The notes beneath the pieces were generated by a model that was not told the origin of the DNA, did no database searches, and saw only the letters and a program-made list of their open reading frames with translations. A stretch of 9,936 nucleotides of DNA. Source: an uncultured Bdellovibrio sp. (GTDB taxonomy: Bacteria; Bdellovibrionota; Bdellovibrionia; Bdellovibrionales; Bdellovibrionaceae). Every line of letters begins with the position of its first letter. Position 1 is the first letter of the stretch. A program made the position numbers and the translations under genes. Positions 1-6,682 of the stretch are shown piece by piece. The stretch lies in contig CAMLRE010000038.1 of NCBI GenBank assembly GCA_946482355.1, positions 1-9,936 of the forward strand. Direction: 5' to 3'.

Positions 1-2
1 TA

Positions 3-377
3 CCCTCAATCGCATTTCCTGTATTAGAGCCAGAAATCTTCGGACAATACTACTCAGTTAATCTTACTAAAAATGAATTAGAACTTTTAAAAATCAAAGC
101 TGATCAAAAGCCTACATTCATGAACATTATCACAATTCCAGATGATCCAACACAAATGACAGCCAATGTGAAAGCTCCGATTGTTATCAATCCAGAAGCG
201 CGCATCGCTCGTCAGTGTGTATTACAAGATAATAACTTAGCGATTCGTGAACCGATCTTTGTAAAACTACAAAGCCGCGTGGTTCAAAATCCTAATGTGT
301 CGATCAAAGCCTTATCACAAGGGCTTTCTTGCGCAGTGAAACTAAACAATAAGTCAGAGATTGACCAATCTTTATAA
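3..377 (+). CDS. fliW: Flagellar assembly factor FliW, 3' part (5' end outside window)
   Basis: FliW is a small cytoplasmic protein that binds flagellin and, when free, binds CsrA and relieves its translational block on flagellin mRNA. The frame is open from base 3 with 124 codons before the TAA at 375-377, so only a few tens of N-terminal residues of a roughly 150-residue family are missing. The family core is clear: an IPDDPTQMTANVKAPIVIN segment (about bases 135-191) followed by ARIARQCVLQDNNLAIREPI, matching the FliW pattern 'TIP.dp..mTaNl.aPivIN...r.grQ..l'. The ATG at 120 lies inside this core and is not the start. After the core there is a tail of about 30 residues (VVQNPNVSIKALSQGLSCAV and onward) that looks longer than the usual FliW end. 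In many bacteria csrA follows fliW; here an ABC transporter follows, so csrA is either upstream of the window or elsewhere. Family identification is firm; the tail's role is unknown. Confidence 0.92.
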   Translation, partial: PSIAFPVLEPEIFGQYYSVNLTKNELELLKIKADQKPTFMNIITIPDDPTQMTANVKAPIVINPEARIARQCVLQDNNLAIREPIFVKLQSRVVQNPNVSIKALSQGLSCAVKLNNKSEIDQSL

Positions 378-380
378 AAG

Positions 381-396
381 CTGACATTCTCGTCAG
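381..396 (+). promoter_or_regulatory. Small perfect hairpin abutting the ABC transporter start codon
   Basis: CTGAC (381-385), loop ATTCTC, GTCAG (392-396): a perfect 5-bp stem with a 6-nt loop ending on the base before the ATG at 397. It fills most of the 19-base gap after fliW, and no purine-rich Shine-Dalgarno is present there. It could affect initiation or support coupling to fliW translation. A 5-bp stem can occur by chance, so a function is inferred only from its position. It is not followed by a T-run, so it is not a terminator. Confidence 0.4.
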
Positions 397-3300
397 ATGC
401 CATTCAAAAAATTGATCTTTTCTCAAGCCTCTGGGTTAATCGACCTTGGGGCTAAACGTCTTGTAGATGCTAATGATAAGCTGGAACTTCCCGAGCTGTT
501 AAGCGCCTATAACCCTGAAATCGACAATCCAAACCTTGATTGGTCTTCAAATAAATCACTTTATAAAAGTTTATTTCGTGTCAATAAATCGATCCTGATG
601 AATTCGGTGTTCTTTCAGGTGATCGCCAGTTTATTTTCTTTTGCAACACCGATTTTAATTCATCAATTTATTTCAGGATTAGAACAAAACAACTGGTCAA
701 CTGAACACATGTGGGTGTTATTAGCCTACGCCGTGGGTTTTGGTTTATGTGGTGCAGGTAACGGGATTGCGATTCAGCATTATTTCTTTCACACGTTAAA
801 TTTCTTTCAAGTTACAACAAACATCGTTAATAAAAAAATCTTCACGCACGCCCTGAAACTGTCTTCACGCGGAAAACAAAAATACCAGGTGGGCGATATC
901 GTAAATTTCATGAGTTCTGATACAGACTCATTAGGTGACGCAGCCATTGTAACCATCGACTTATCAAATGCGGTGTTGTTGTTAGTCGGTTGTTCAGCTT
1001 TATTATTTTATTATATCGGTTGGTCAGCGATTGGTGCCGTTGTTGTGATGGCGATTCTTGTGCCATTAACACAACGTTTAGCTAAAAAGTTCGTTCACAT
1101 GGAAGAAGAGATGATGGCTCAGCGAGATAACCGCATGACTCTCATGACTCAGATTCTAAATTCGATCCGTGTGGTGAAGTATTTTTCTTGGGAAAAAAGC
1201 GTTCAGCAAGAAGTAGGCGATGTTCGTAACAAAGAAATTTCAGCGCGCTTTAAGCTAGCTAAGTCAGAAATTCTTTGGGGTTTATTATACGCTTCAATTT
1301 CTACAGTCGTGCTTTTTGTAGCATTAACGATTCACTATTACCGTGGTGAAAAAATTGACCTAGCTTTAGTTTTAACGTGTATTTCGATTTTTTCGTTAAT
1401 GGAAGATCACTTCGGTGGTTTGTCACGTTTTATCAGCCGTTTTATGAACGTGTTTGTCAGCGGCCGTCGTATCACTGACTTTTTAAAATCTGAAACAGTC
1501 GATAGTTTTTCTCCGCCTCCGGCTGCTGATGAACTAGCTGGCGAACATGTCGTGGTTAAAGATTTACATTTTGGCTACGACGATAAAGTGCCGTTATTTA
1601 AAGATTTATCGTTTTCGCTAAAACAAGGTGAATCATTAGCCATCATCGGCGCCGTGGGCTCTGGTAAATCAACGTTGTTACAACTTTTCTTAAATGAAAT
1701 TGCACCAACCAGCGGAACTTTACATTTAGCCGATAAGCATCGTAAGGCGTATATTCCGCAAGAAGCGTATATCGTCAATTCGACATTGAAAGAAAATTTA
1801 TTCTTCGGTGAAGAACAAGACCAGACATTATTAGACCGTGCGATTCATCTTTCGTGTTTAAGAGCTGATATCAGTTTACTACCTAAAGGCACTGAAACTG
1901 AAATCGGTGAAAAAGGTGTGAATTTATCCGGTGGTCAAAAACAACGTGTTAGCTTAGCCCGCGCGGTGATTGCAAAGCCTGATGTGATTTTATTAGATGA
2001 CCCATTATCGGCCGTTGATCCGCACACCGAAAAATTATTGTGTGACCAGTTAATTTTCGGCGAATGGAAAGATAAAACGCGTATTATGGCGACTCACCGT
2101 ATTTCGCATTTAAACCGCTTTGATAAAATTTTATTTTTAATCGATGGCAAATACCAAATTGGCAGTTACGCCGAACTTTACGAAAAATCAGCTGAATTTA
2201 GAAACTATTTAGAGATCGAACAACAAAACCAAAAACACGAGCTTGAAATTCAAAAATCAGGTCAGGTGTCTTCAGGGGGCGAAGCGAAATCAGATAGCGA
2301 TGGCCGTGTAACAGTTGATGAAGACCGCGAAGTGGGTTCAGTACGCGCGGGCCTTTACTGGAGCTACATTAAAGCCTTAGGTGGCGATAGTTCAAAACGT
2401 AATTTGTTTATTGCTTTGCTTTTTATTGGGGCGATCGTGCATGTGACAGCACCAATGATGCAAAGAGCATGGCTTACACAAATGAGCGGTAAAGTCGATG
2501 CGATGGTTTTAGTTTTAGGTTACGGCGCTTTTGGTTTATTCACGATGTTACTGACATTTATGAATAACTACCAATGGACATACCGTGGGGTAAATGCCGG
2601 TCGCTTAATGCATGATAAAATGCTTAAATCAGTGTTGCGCAGTCAGATCAGATTTTTTGACAGCACACCGATCGGTCGTATTTTACAAAGATTTTCACGT
2701 GATATTGAATCGGTTGATATTCACCTACAATGGACTTTCGACAATGCGATTCATTCGCTCTTTAATGTGCTTTCAGCGTTTTTCTTAATCGTTGTAGCGC
2801 TTCCAGTAAGCCTTGTGGTGTTAACGCCGGTCTTTTTTGTTTATTACTCGATTCAAAATCGTTACCGCCGCGTAGCTCGTGAAGTAAAACGTTTAGATTC
2901 CACAGCGCGTTCACCACGTTATGCGCATTTTAAAGAAACGCTTCAGGGTTTAACTGTGATTCGTTCTTTCAAATCACAAGAGTGGTTTATGAAAGAGTTC
3001 TTACAAAAACTAAATTACTCAACAGAAATGTTTTACACACACTATATGGTGAACCGTTGGTTCTCATCACGTTTGCCGTTAATTGGGGCTACGATTTCAA
3101 TGACCACAGCGATTGCGGTAATCTACGCAAGCTCTAAAGGTTGGTTAACGGCAGGCCTTGCTGGTCTTGTGACTTTGTATGCCTTAGAATTTTGGCGCCA
3201 CCTTAATTGGGGCGTCAGAATTTTTTCTGATCTTGAATCACGTATGACATCGGTTGAGCGTTTAGAATTTTACACCAACTTACCTGCCGAACAAGATGAC

Positions 3301-4038
3301 GTGAACGTTGATGCTTTTGTTAAAGCCCATCCGCAGTGGCCAGCTTCAGGAAAATTAGAATTTAAAGATGTTTTTGTACGCTACGCCGATCATTTACCAG
3401 ATGTTTTAAAAGGCGTTTCATTTGCAATTGCTTCTGGCGCCCGCGCCGGTGTTGTAGGGCGCACAGGCTCTGGCAAATCGACATTGTTTCAGGCGGTGTA
3501 CCGTTTTGTGAATTTTTATAAGGGTGATATTTTAATTGATGGTCTTTCAATTAAAACAGTGCCGTTAGAATTGCTTCGCCAAAACTTAGCGGTGATTCCA
3601 CAAGATCCGTCGTTATTTATGGGAAGCTTACGTGGTAATATCGACCGCTATTCACAAAAAACCGATGCTGAAGTTTGGTCAGTGTTAGAAAAAGTAGGCT
3701 TAAAAAACTTCGTTCAAGGTTTGCCAGGCCAATTAAGTTACCATGTGACTGAAAGTGGATCGAATCTTTCGCAAGGTCAGCGCCAGTTAATCTGTTTAGC
3801 GCGTGCTCTTTTAATGAAAGTTAAAATTATTTTCTTAGATGAAGCTACGGCCAGTGTCGATTTAGAAACCGATGCTCTTATTCAAAAAGTGATTCGCACA
3901 TCTTTAGATGGTATTACGCTTGTGACAATTGCCCACAGGCTTTCAACACTTAAAGACTATGACCAGATTATCGAACTTCAAAACGGCCAAGTGGTCAGAT
4001 CCGGCGCTCTCCGGTCGACGGATTTAGAATCTAAATAA
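397..4038 (+). CDS. ABCC/MRP-type full-length ABC exporter (TMD1-NBD1-TMD2-NBD2)
   Basis: This is an inner-membrane ATP-driven exporter with both halves in one chain of 1213 residues. The N-terminus (residues 6-34) resembles the conserved segment before TMD1 of ABCC/multidrug-resistance-associated proteins. TMD1 spans about 65-335 and includes the coupling segment VGDIVNFMSSDTDSL (165-179) and IRVVKYFSWE (257-266). NBD1 spans about 385-605: Walker A GAVGSGKST (418-426), Q-loop IPQEA (453-457), signature LSGGQ (510-514), Walker B ILLDD (531-535), H-loop His567. A charged linker (605-650) leads to TMD2 (about 655-945, with FFDSTPIGRILQRFSRDIE at 753-771). NBD2 spans about 985-1205: Walker A GRTGSGKST (1021-1029), signature LSQGQ (1124-1128), Walker B FLDE (1146-1149), His1180. 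NBD1 has Asp535 where the catalytic Glu normally sits, while NBD2 keeps Glu1149; this asymmetry is typical of ABCC proteins. The substrate cannot be read from sequence. The start is fixed by an in-frame TGA at 382-384 and by N-terminal homology, although no Shine-Dalgarno is visible. Confidence 0.93.
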   Translation: MPFKKLIFSQASGLIDLGAKRLVDANDKLELPELLSAYNPEIDNPNLDWSSNKSLYKSLFRVNKSILMNSVFFQVIASLFSFATPILIHQFISGLEQNNWSTEHMWVLLAYAVGFGLCGAGNGIAIQHYFFHTLNFFQVTTNIVNKKIFTHALKLSSRGKQKYQVGDIVNFMSSDTDSLGDAAIVTIDLSNAVLLLVGCSALLFYYIGWSAIGAVVVMAILVPLTQRLAKKFVHMEEEMMAQRDNRMTLMTQILNSIRVVKYFSWEKSVQQEVGDVRNKEISARFKLAKSEILWGLLYASISTVVLFVALTIHYYRGEKIDLALVLTCISIFSLMEDHFGGLSRFISRFMNVFVSGRRITDFLKSETVDSFSPPPAADELAGEHVVVKDLHFGYDDKVPLFKDLSFSLKQGESLAIIGAVGSGKSTLLQLFLNEIAPTSGTLHLADKHRKAYIPQEAYIVNSTLKENLFFGEEQDQTLLDRAIHLSCLRADISLLPKGTETEIGEKGVNLSGGQKQRVSLARAVIAKPDVILLDDPLSAVDPHTEKLLCDQLIFGEWKDKTRIMATHRISHLNRFDKILFLIDGKYQIGSYAELYEKSAEFRNYLEIEQQNQKHELEIQKSGQVSSGGEAKSDSDGRVTVDEDREVGSVRAGLYWSYIKALGGDSSKRNLFIALLFIGAIVHVTAPMMQRAWLTQMSGKVDAMVLVLGYGAFGLFTMLLTFMNNYQWTYRGVNAGRLMHDKMLKSVLRSQIRFFDSTPIGRILQRFSRDIESVDIHLQWTFDNAIHSLFNVLSAFFLIVVALPVSLVVLTPVFFVYYSIQNRYRRVAREVKRLDSTARSPRYAHFKETLQGLTVIRSFKSQEWFMKEFLQKLNYSTEMFYTHYMVNRWFSSRLPLIGATISMTTAIAVIYASSKGWLTAGLAGLVTLYALEFWRHLNWGVRIFSDLESRMTSVERLEFYTNLPAEQDDVNVDAFVKAHPQWPASGKLEFKDVFVRYADHLPDVLKGVSFAIASGARAGVVGRTGSGKSTLFQAVYRFVNFYKGDILIDGLSIKTVPLELLRQNLAVIPQDPSLFMGSLRGNIDRYSQKTDAEVWSVLEKVGLKNFVQGLPGQLSYHVTESGSNLSQGQRQLICLARALLMKVKIIFLDEATASVDLETDALIQKVIRTSLDGITLVTIAHRLSTLKDYDQIIELQNGQVVRSGALRSTDLESK

Positions 4039-4058
4039 TATCCCGACAGTTCAGTTGG

Positions 4059-4100
4059 CCCCTTTGCTTTAAGACTTTCTTCGAAAGTAAAACAAAGGGG
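4059..4100 (+). promoter_or_regulatory. Hairpin masking the lipoprotein gene's ribosome binding site
   Basis: CCCCTTTG (4059-4066) pairs perfectly with CAAAGGGG (4093-4100). After one C/A mismatch, TTT (4068-4070) pairs with AAA (4089-4091). Beyond a three-base bulge, ACTTTC (4074-4079) pairs with GAAAGT (4083-4088) around a TTC loop. The right arm contains the purine-rich AAAGGGG (4094-4100), which is the only good Shine-Dalgarno for the ATG at 4110, nine bases further on. When folded, the ribosome binding site is fully paired. No T-run follows on either strand, which argues against an intrinsic terminator. Reasonable readings are translational control of the lipoprotein (temperature, RNA-binding protein or coupling) or a processing/stability element between the ABC gene and the lipoprotein gene. 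The pairing is seen directly; regulation is inferred. Confidence 0.6.
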
Positions 4101-4109
4101 AAAACTCAA

Positions 4110-5156
4110 ATGAAACATAAAACTTTTTTCGCCGTTCTTGCCGTGGCTATCGCCATGACAGGTTGTAAAATTCAAAAAAAATCGGAAGTGGCCGCAAAAG
4201 AAGCGCAAGCTAAGCCTCGCCCGGTTCAACCTAAGCAGGTCACAAATCGTGAATTACGCTTAGATGACGTTTTCGTAGAATTTGAAGGTCAGGTACAGCC
4301 GAATATTTACAATATGGTTTTTTCTTGGCCTGAAACTCGCGACCGCGTTCGCATCAGCATGGATGGGCAGGTGATGTTTGCGGTTAACACATCTGAAAGA
4401 CCCACTGAGGCTGTTGCAAATCTTCAAGGTGGCCGTAAGGTCGCCGTACTTGTTGAAATCTTAGATCAACAGTATCACGTGATTACTTCTGAAACGCGTG
4501 ATTTAGAAGTTCCGAGAGATTATATTTTTCCGGCTAATTTTAAATTAACCAATCACATGAAAATTCAAAACGAACGCGTATTTTTGAATAATTCAACAGT
4601 AACAACTGAAAATTTTAATTTAGAAATTCAGACAAAAAAATTAATCGTTTTAAACCATTCAACAATTCAAGGATTTATTCCGGGAGCAAAAGCAGCTCAT
4701 GGCAAAGACGGTCGTAGTGGTGGTTTAATCAGTATTGAAGCAGATTATGCTGAAGGTGAACTTACTTTTACCATGAATTCAGAAGCGGGCGGTGATGCAC
4801 TTATGGGTTACTATTATGCTCATGCCCACATAGGTACTGGGGCCATCATGGAGAATGCTATTTGCCCACTGGGAACAAATGGATTTACCGCTGGCCGTAA
4901 CGGTGATTTAAAATTGAAAATTCGCGAGATCAGTAACTTTCGGCATTACCCACAAGAAACTCTTAGCGATGGTGGTAACCTGGCGCCAGTACTTCAAAAT
5001 AAAGCCAGCATGAATGGTTATCCGCAAATTCCACAAGGAGTTTTTGGTGCGCCTCAATACGCGTGTCCTAAAAAGCCAAGTGCAGGCGGTGGTGCTCAAT
5101 TAGGAAAAATTTGTCTTACATTTTCTGGTCAAACACCACAACCGGGTTGCGAATAG
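4110..5156 (+). CDS. Putative lipoprotein of unknown function, Gly-rich C-terminal half
   Basis: I do not recognise this 348-residue protein. Residues 1-19 form a lipoprotein signal peptide: basic MKHK, a hydrophobic stretch, then lipobox M-T-G-C with Cys19 as the lipidated residue and Lys20 at +2, so an envelope lipoprotein is expected. A Lys/Gln/Ala/Pro-rich tether (20-45) leads to a probable beta-rich domain (about 50-136, with FVEFEGQVQ at 55-63, MVFSWPETRDRVRISMDGQV at 69-88) that may be an immunoglobulin-like sandwich. A second beta-rich region (about 150-275) with short Asn/Thr/Ser-rich strands contains glycine-rich turns such as HGKDGRSGG (197-205) and SEAGGDALMG (224-233). The C-terminal part is Pro/Gly/Gln-rich with cysteines 252, 319, 335 and 347 that could form disulphides. 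The start is chosen from the AAAGGGG ribosome site and the signal peptide. Its translation may be controlled by the hairpin at 4059-4100. It converges on rmuC with only four bases between the stop codons. Lipoprotein status is fairly sure; function is open. Confidence 0.85.
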   Translation: MKHKTFFAVLAVAIAMTGCKIQKKSEVAAKEAQAKPRPVQPKQVTNRELRLDDVFVEFEGQVQPNIYNMVFSWPETRDRVRISMDGQVMFAVNTSERPTEAVANLQGGRKVAVLVEILDQQYHVITSETRDLEVPRDYIFPANFKLTNHMKIQNERVFLNNSTVTTENFNLEIQTKKLIVLNHSTIQGFIPGAKAAHGKDGRSGGLISIEADYAEGELTFTMNSEAGGDALMGYYYAHAHIGTGAIMENAICPLGTNGFTAGRNGDLKLKIREISNFRHYPQETLSDGGNLAPVLQNKASMNGYPQIPQGVFGAPQYACPKKPSAGGGAQLGKICLTFSGQTPQPGCE

Positions 5157-5160
5157 ATAA

Positions 5161-6342
5161 TTACTCGAGCGGAGCCGGTAAAGATTTATCGGCTTTAGCG
5201 CCTAGTTCTTTTAGTTTTTCAACTTGCGAAATTAAATTTCCGCGACCGGTAAAAACTTTTCCCATAATATCGGCGTGAACTTTTTGAGTTGAATTTAAAC
5301 GTTCACCTAAAGTTTCAAGATCTTTTACAATACCCGCAAATTTGTCATACAGCTCGCCGCCGCGTTTAGCGATATCAAGCGCATTTCTTTGTTGTTTATC
5401 TTGTTTCCATAAAGCAGCTACGGTTCTTAAAGTCGCCAGTAACGTCGTAGGGCTTACAATGGCTACATTCTTCGCCCAAGCTTGTTCGAATAACTCTGGT
5501 TTTAGTTTAAATGCTAAAGCAAAAGCTGGTTCAAGCGGCATAAATAACATCACGAAATCTGGTGATACGATTTCATTGGCTAAGTGGTATTTCTTTTCAG
5601 ATAAGCCTGCGATATGACGTTTTAATGATTCGATATGAAGGTCAGCGTGCTTTTGGCGAAGAGCTTCGTCAGTGGCAGAACTATAACCTTCGTAAGCTGA
5701 TAAAGTGACTTTTGAATCGATGATAAGATGTTTTCCGTCTGGAAGTTTCACGATCACGTCAGGGCGTAAGATTTCACCTTCAGCGCCGCGCACAGTTTCT
5801 TGAACGATGTACTCTTCACCTTTTCTTAAGCCGGAACGCTCTAAGATATTTTCTAAAATTAATTCGCCCCAGTTACCTTGAGTTTTATTTTCGCCTTTTA
5901 AGGCTGTTACAAGGTTTTGTGCTTCTTTAGACATCGAAGTGTTTAATTCGATTAATTTACTGATTTCACCGCGTAGGTGACCACGCTCAGATCTTTCTTG
6001 TGAGTAAGTGTCTTCAACTTTTTTCTCGAAATCTTTAATGCGTTCTTTTAAAGGATCTAACAGCGTCGCCAATTGTTTGTGATTTTGGTCTGTTAATTTA
6101 CCTGATTTTTCATCGAAGATTTTTTGCGCTAAGTTTTCAAACTGCATAGTCATGCGGTTTTGTAACTCTTGCGTTGTGGCTTTAGATTGTTCGCTTAAAG
6201 CTTTTTGCTGTTCGCTTAAGGCCTTTTCAACATCATACTTGTTACGCCAGATTTCAGTTTGAACGCGCATTTTTGAATACACGGCAAAACCAATCACGGC
6301 ACCACCAGCAATAAATGCAATTACAGGAATAATGTAGTTCAT
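5161..6342 (-). CDS. rmuC: DNA recombination protein RmuC homologue
   Basis: RmuC proteins are membrane-anchored, coiled-coil proteins with a PD-(D/E)XK-like nuclease core; in E. coli loss of rmuC raises the rate of inversions between short inverted repeats. This copy has 393 residues. An N-terminal membrane helix (about 3-21) is followed by a long charged helical region rich in Glu, Gln and Lys (about 28-150) that should be a coiled coil. The RmuC domain spans about 150-375: GNWGELILENILERSGL (156-172, Glu160), RPDVIVKLPDG (193-203, Asp195) and IIDSKVTLSAYEGY (207-220, Asp209 and Lys211), which is the expected nuclease-fold motif set. The family segments FMPLEPAF (267-274) and SPTTLLATLRTVAALW (297-312) are also present. 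The reading frame extends upstream to a TTG at 6381, but the ATG at 6342 is preceded by AAGGGG five bases away and begins directly with the membrane helix, so it is preferred. It is transcribed divergently from the small-protein/men operon and ends four bases from the lipoprotein stop. Confidence 0.93.
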   Translation of the reverse strand: MNYIIPVIAFIAGGAVIGFAVYSKMRVQTEIWRNKYDVEKALSEQQKALSEQSKATTQELQNRMTMQFENLAQKIFDEKSGKLTDQNHKQLATLLDPLKERIKDFEKKVEDTYSQERSERGHLRGEISKLIELNTSMSKEAQNLVTALKGENKTQGNWGELILENILERSGLRKGEEYIVQETVRGAEGEILRPDVIVKLPDGKHLIIDSKVTLSAYEGYSSATDEALRQKHADLHIESLKRHIAGLSEKKYHLANEIVSPDFVMLFMPLEPAFALAFKLKPELFEQAWAKNVAIVSPTTLLATLRTVAALWKQDKQQRNALDIAKRGGELYDKFAGIVKDLETLGERLNSTQKVHADIMGKVFTGRGNLISQVEKLKELGAKADKSLPAPLE

Positions 6343-6430
6343 CTTAACCCCTTGAAAGCCCCAGGCTTTGACCCTTAACAATATAAGTTATTTCATTGAT
6401 AAAAAGCTGCAATTTTTTTAAGTTATCTCT
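6343..6430. promoter_or_regulatory. Divergent intergenic region, likely promoters for rmuC and the men operon
   Basis: This 88-base AT-rich gap is the only place for promoters of both divergent units. For rmuC (minus strand) TATATT (6385-6380) is a good -10-like box, but the box expected 17 bases upstream is poor (AGCTTT) and TTGCAG (6412-6407) sits 21 bases away, which is too far. For the plus strand TTGATA (6396-6401) resembles a -35, with only TAAGTT (6419-6424) at 17-base spacing. Neither is a strong sigma-70-like pair; the region's role rests mainly on gene arrangement. Confidence 0.4.
6348..6353 (-). promoter_or_regulatory. Ribosome binding site that decides the rmuC start
   Basis: On the minus strand the sequence reads AAGGGG, then TTAAG, then ATG (6342-6340). 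The good match and 5-nt spacing fix the rmuC start at 6342 rather than the in-frame TTG at 6381. Just upstream, AAAGCC-TGG-GGCTTT (6369-6355) could form a 6-bp, 3-nt-loop hairpin ending one base from this site without covering it. Confidence 0.75.
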
Positions 6431-6682
6431 ATGAATTTTAAGAAAATAGCTCTGGGTGTTATCGGAATCGTGATTGTTTTGGCTTTAGGATATTTTGTAA
6501 AGCAGAACAGCTCAAATACGCGCAAAATTTGTACACCGGTCGCTGAGAAAGTGGTCTGTCAGGAATGCACTTGCCCAATGGGTCAGCCAATTCCAAACGG
6601 AGCTATGCCGGCCCCTGGAGTGAATACTTTTGCGGCCTGTCCGGATGGAGCAACGCCAACCTGTAAAGAAGTGGAGAAATAA
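6431..6682 (+). CDS. Small membrane-anchored six-cysteine protein, unknown
   Basis: This is an 83-residue protein that I cannot place in a family. MNFKK is followed by one hydrophobic segment (about 6-23, ALGVIGIVIVLALGYFV), most likely an uncleaved signal anchor that puts the rest in the periplasm. The exported part has six cysteines at 34, 43, 46, 48, 70 and 78, including a tight C-x2-C-x-C cluster, in a Pro/Gly-rich context (CPMGQPIPNGAMPAPG, 48-63). An even number of cysteines fits disulphides; a metal or Fe-S site cannot be excluded. No strong Shine-Dalgarno precedes the ATG, and the gene is the first of its unit after the divergent gap. Its TAA shares one base with the menA start (TAATG), and a GGAG at 6673-6676 inside its 3' end serves menA, so the two are translationally coupled. 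This supports it as a real gene and hints at a link to the quinone pathway or membrane redox chemistry. Function is unassigned. Confidence 0.78.
   Translation: MNFKKIALGVIGIVIVLALGYFVKQNSSNTRKICTPVAEKVVCQECTCPMGQPIPNGAMPAPGVNTFAACPDGATPTCKEVEK

Noticed and set aside
120..377. Separate 85-residue gene beginning at the ATG at 120
   Set aside because: The same frame is open upstream to base 3 and the upstream residues continue the FliW fold, so this ATG is internal.
4002..4018. CCGG-containing inverted repeat near the end of the ABC gene
   Set aside because: It is short, imperfect, inside coding sequence and not followed by a T-run.
4059..4100. Rho-independent terminator for the ABC gene
   Set aside because: The stem is good but what follows is AAAACTCAAATG, not a T-run, and the minus-strand side has no T-run either; the ribosome-site masking explanation fits better.
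3978..4229. Minus-strand frame across the ABC/lipoprotein gap
   Set aside because: It runs antisense through the hairpin and the lipoprotein signal peptide, and its residues look like the complement of those elements.
5342..5617. Plus-strand open frame opposite rmuC
   Set aside because: Shadow of a well-supported rmuC with no ribosome binding site and no recognisable protein features; the same applies to the minus-strand frames at 1575-1778, 3362-3550, 4908-5099, 7742-7939 and 9599-9808.
6343..6381. Upstream extension of rmuC to a TTG start at 6381
   Set aside because: The 13 extra residues are not family-like; the ATG at 6342 has AAGGGG five bases upstream and starts directly with the membrane helix.
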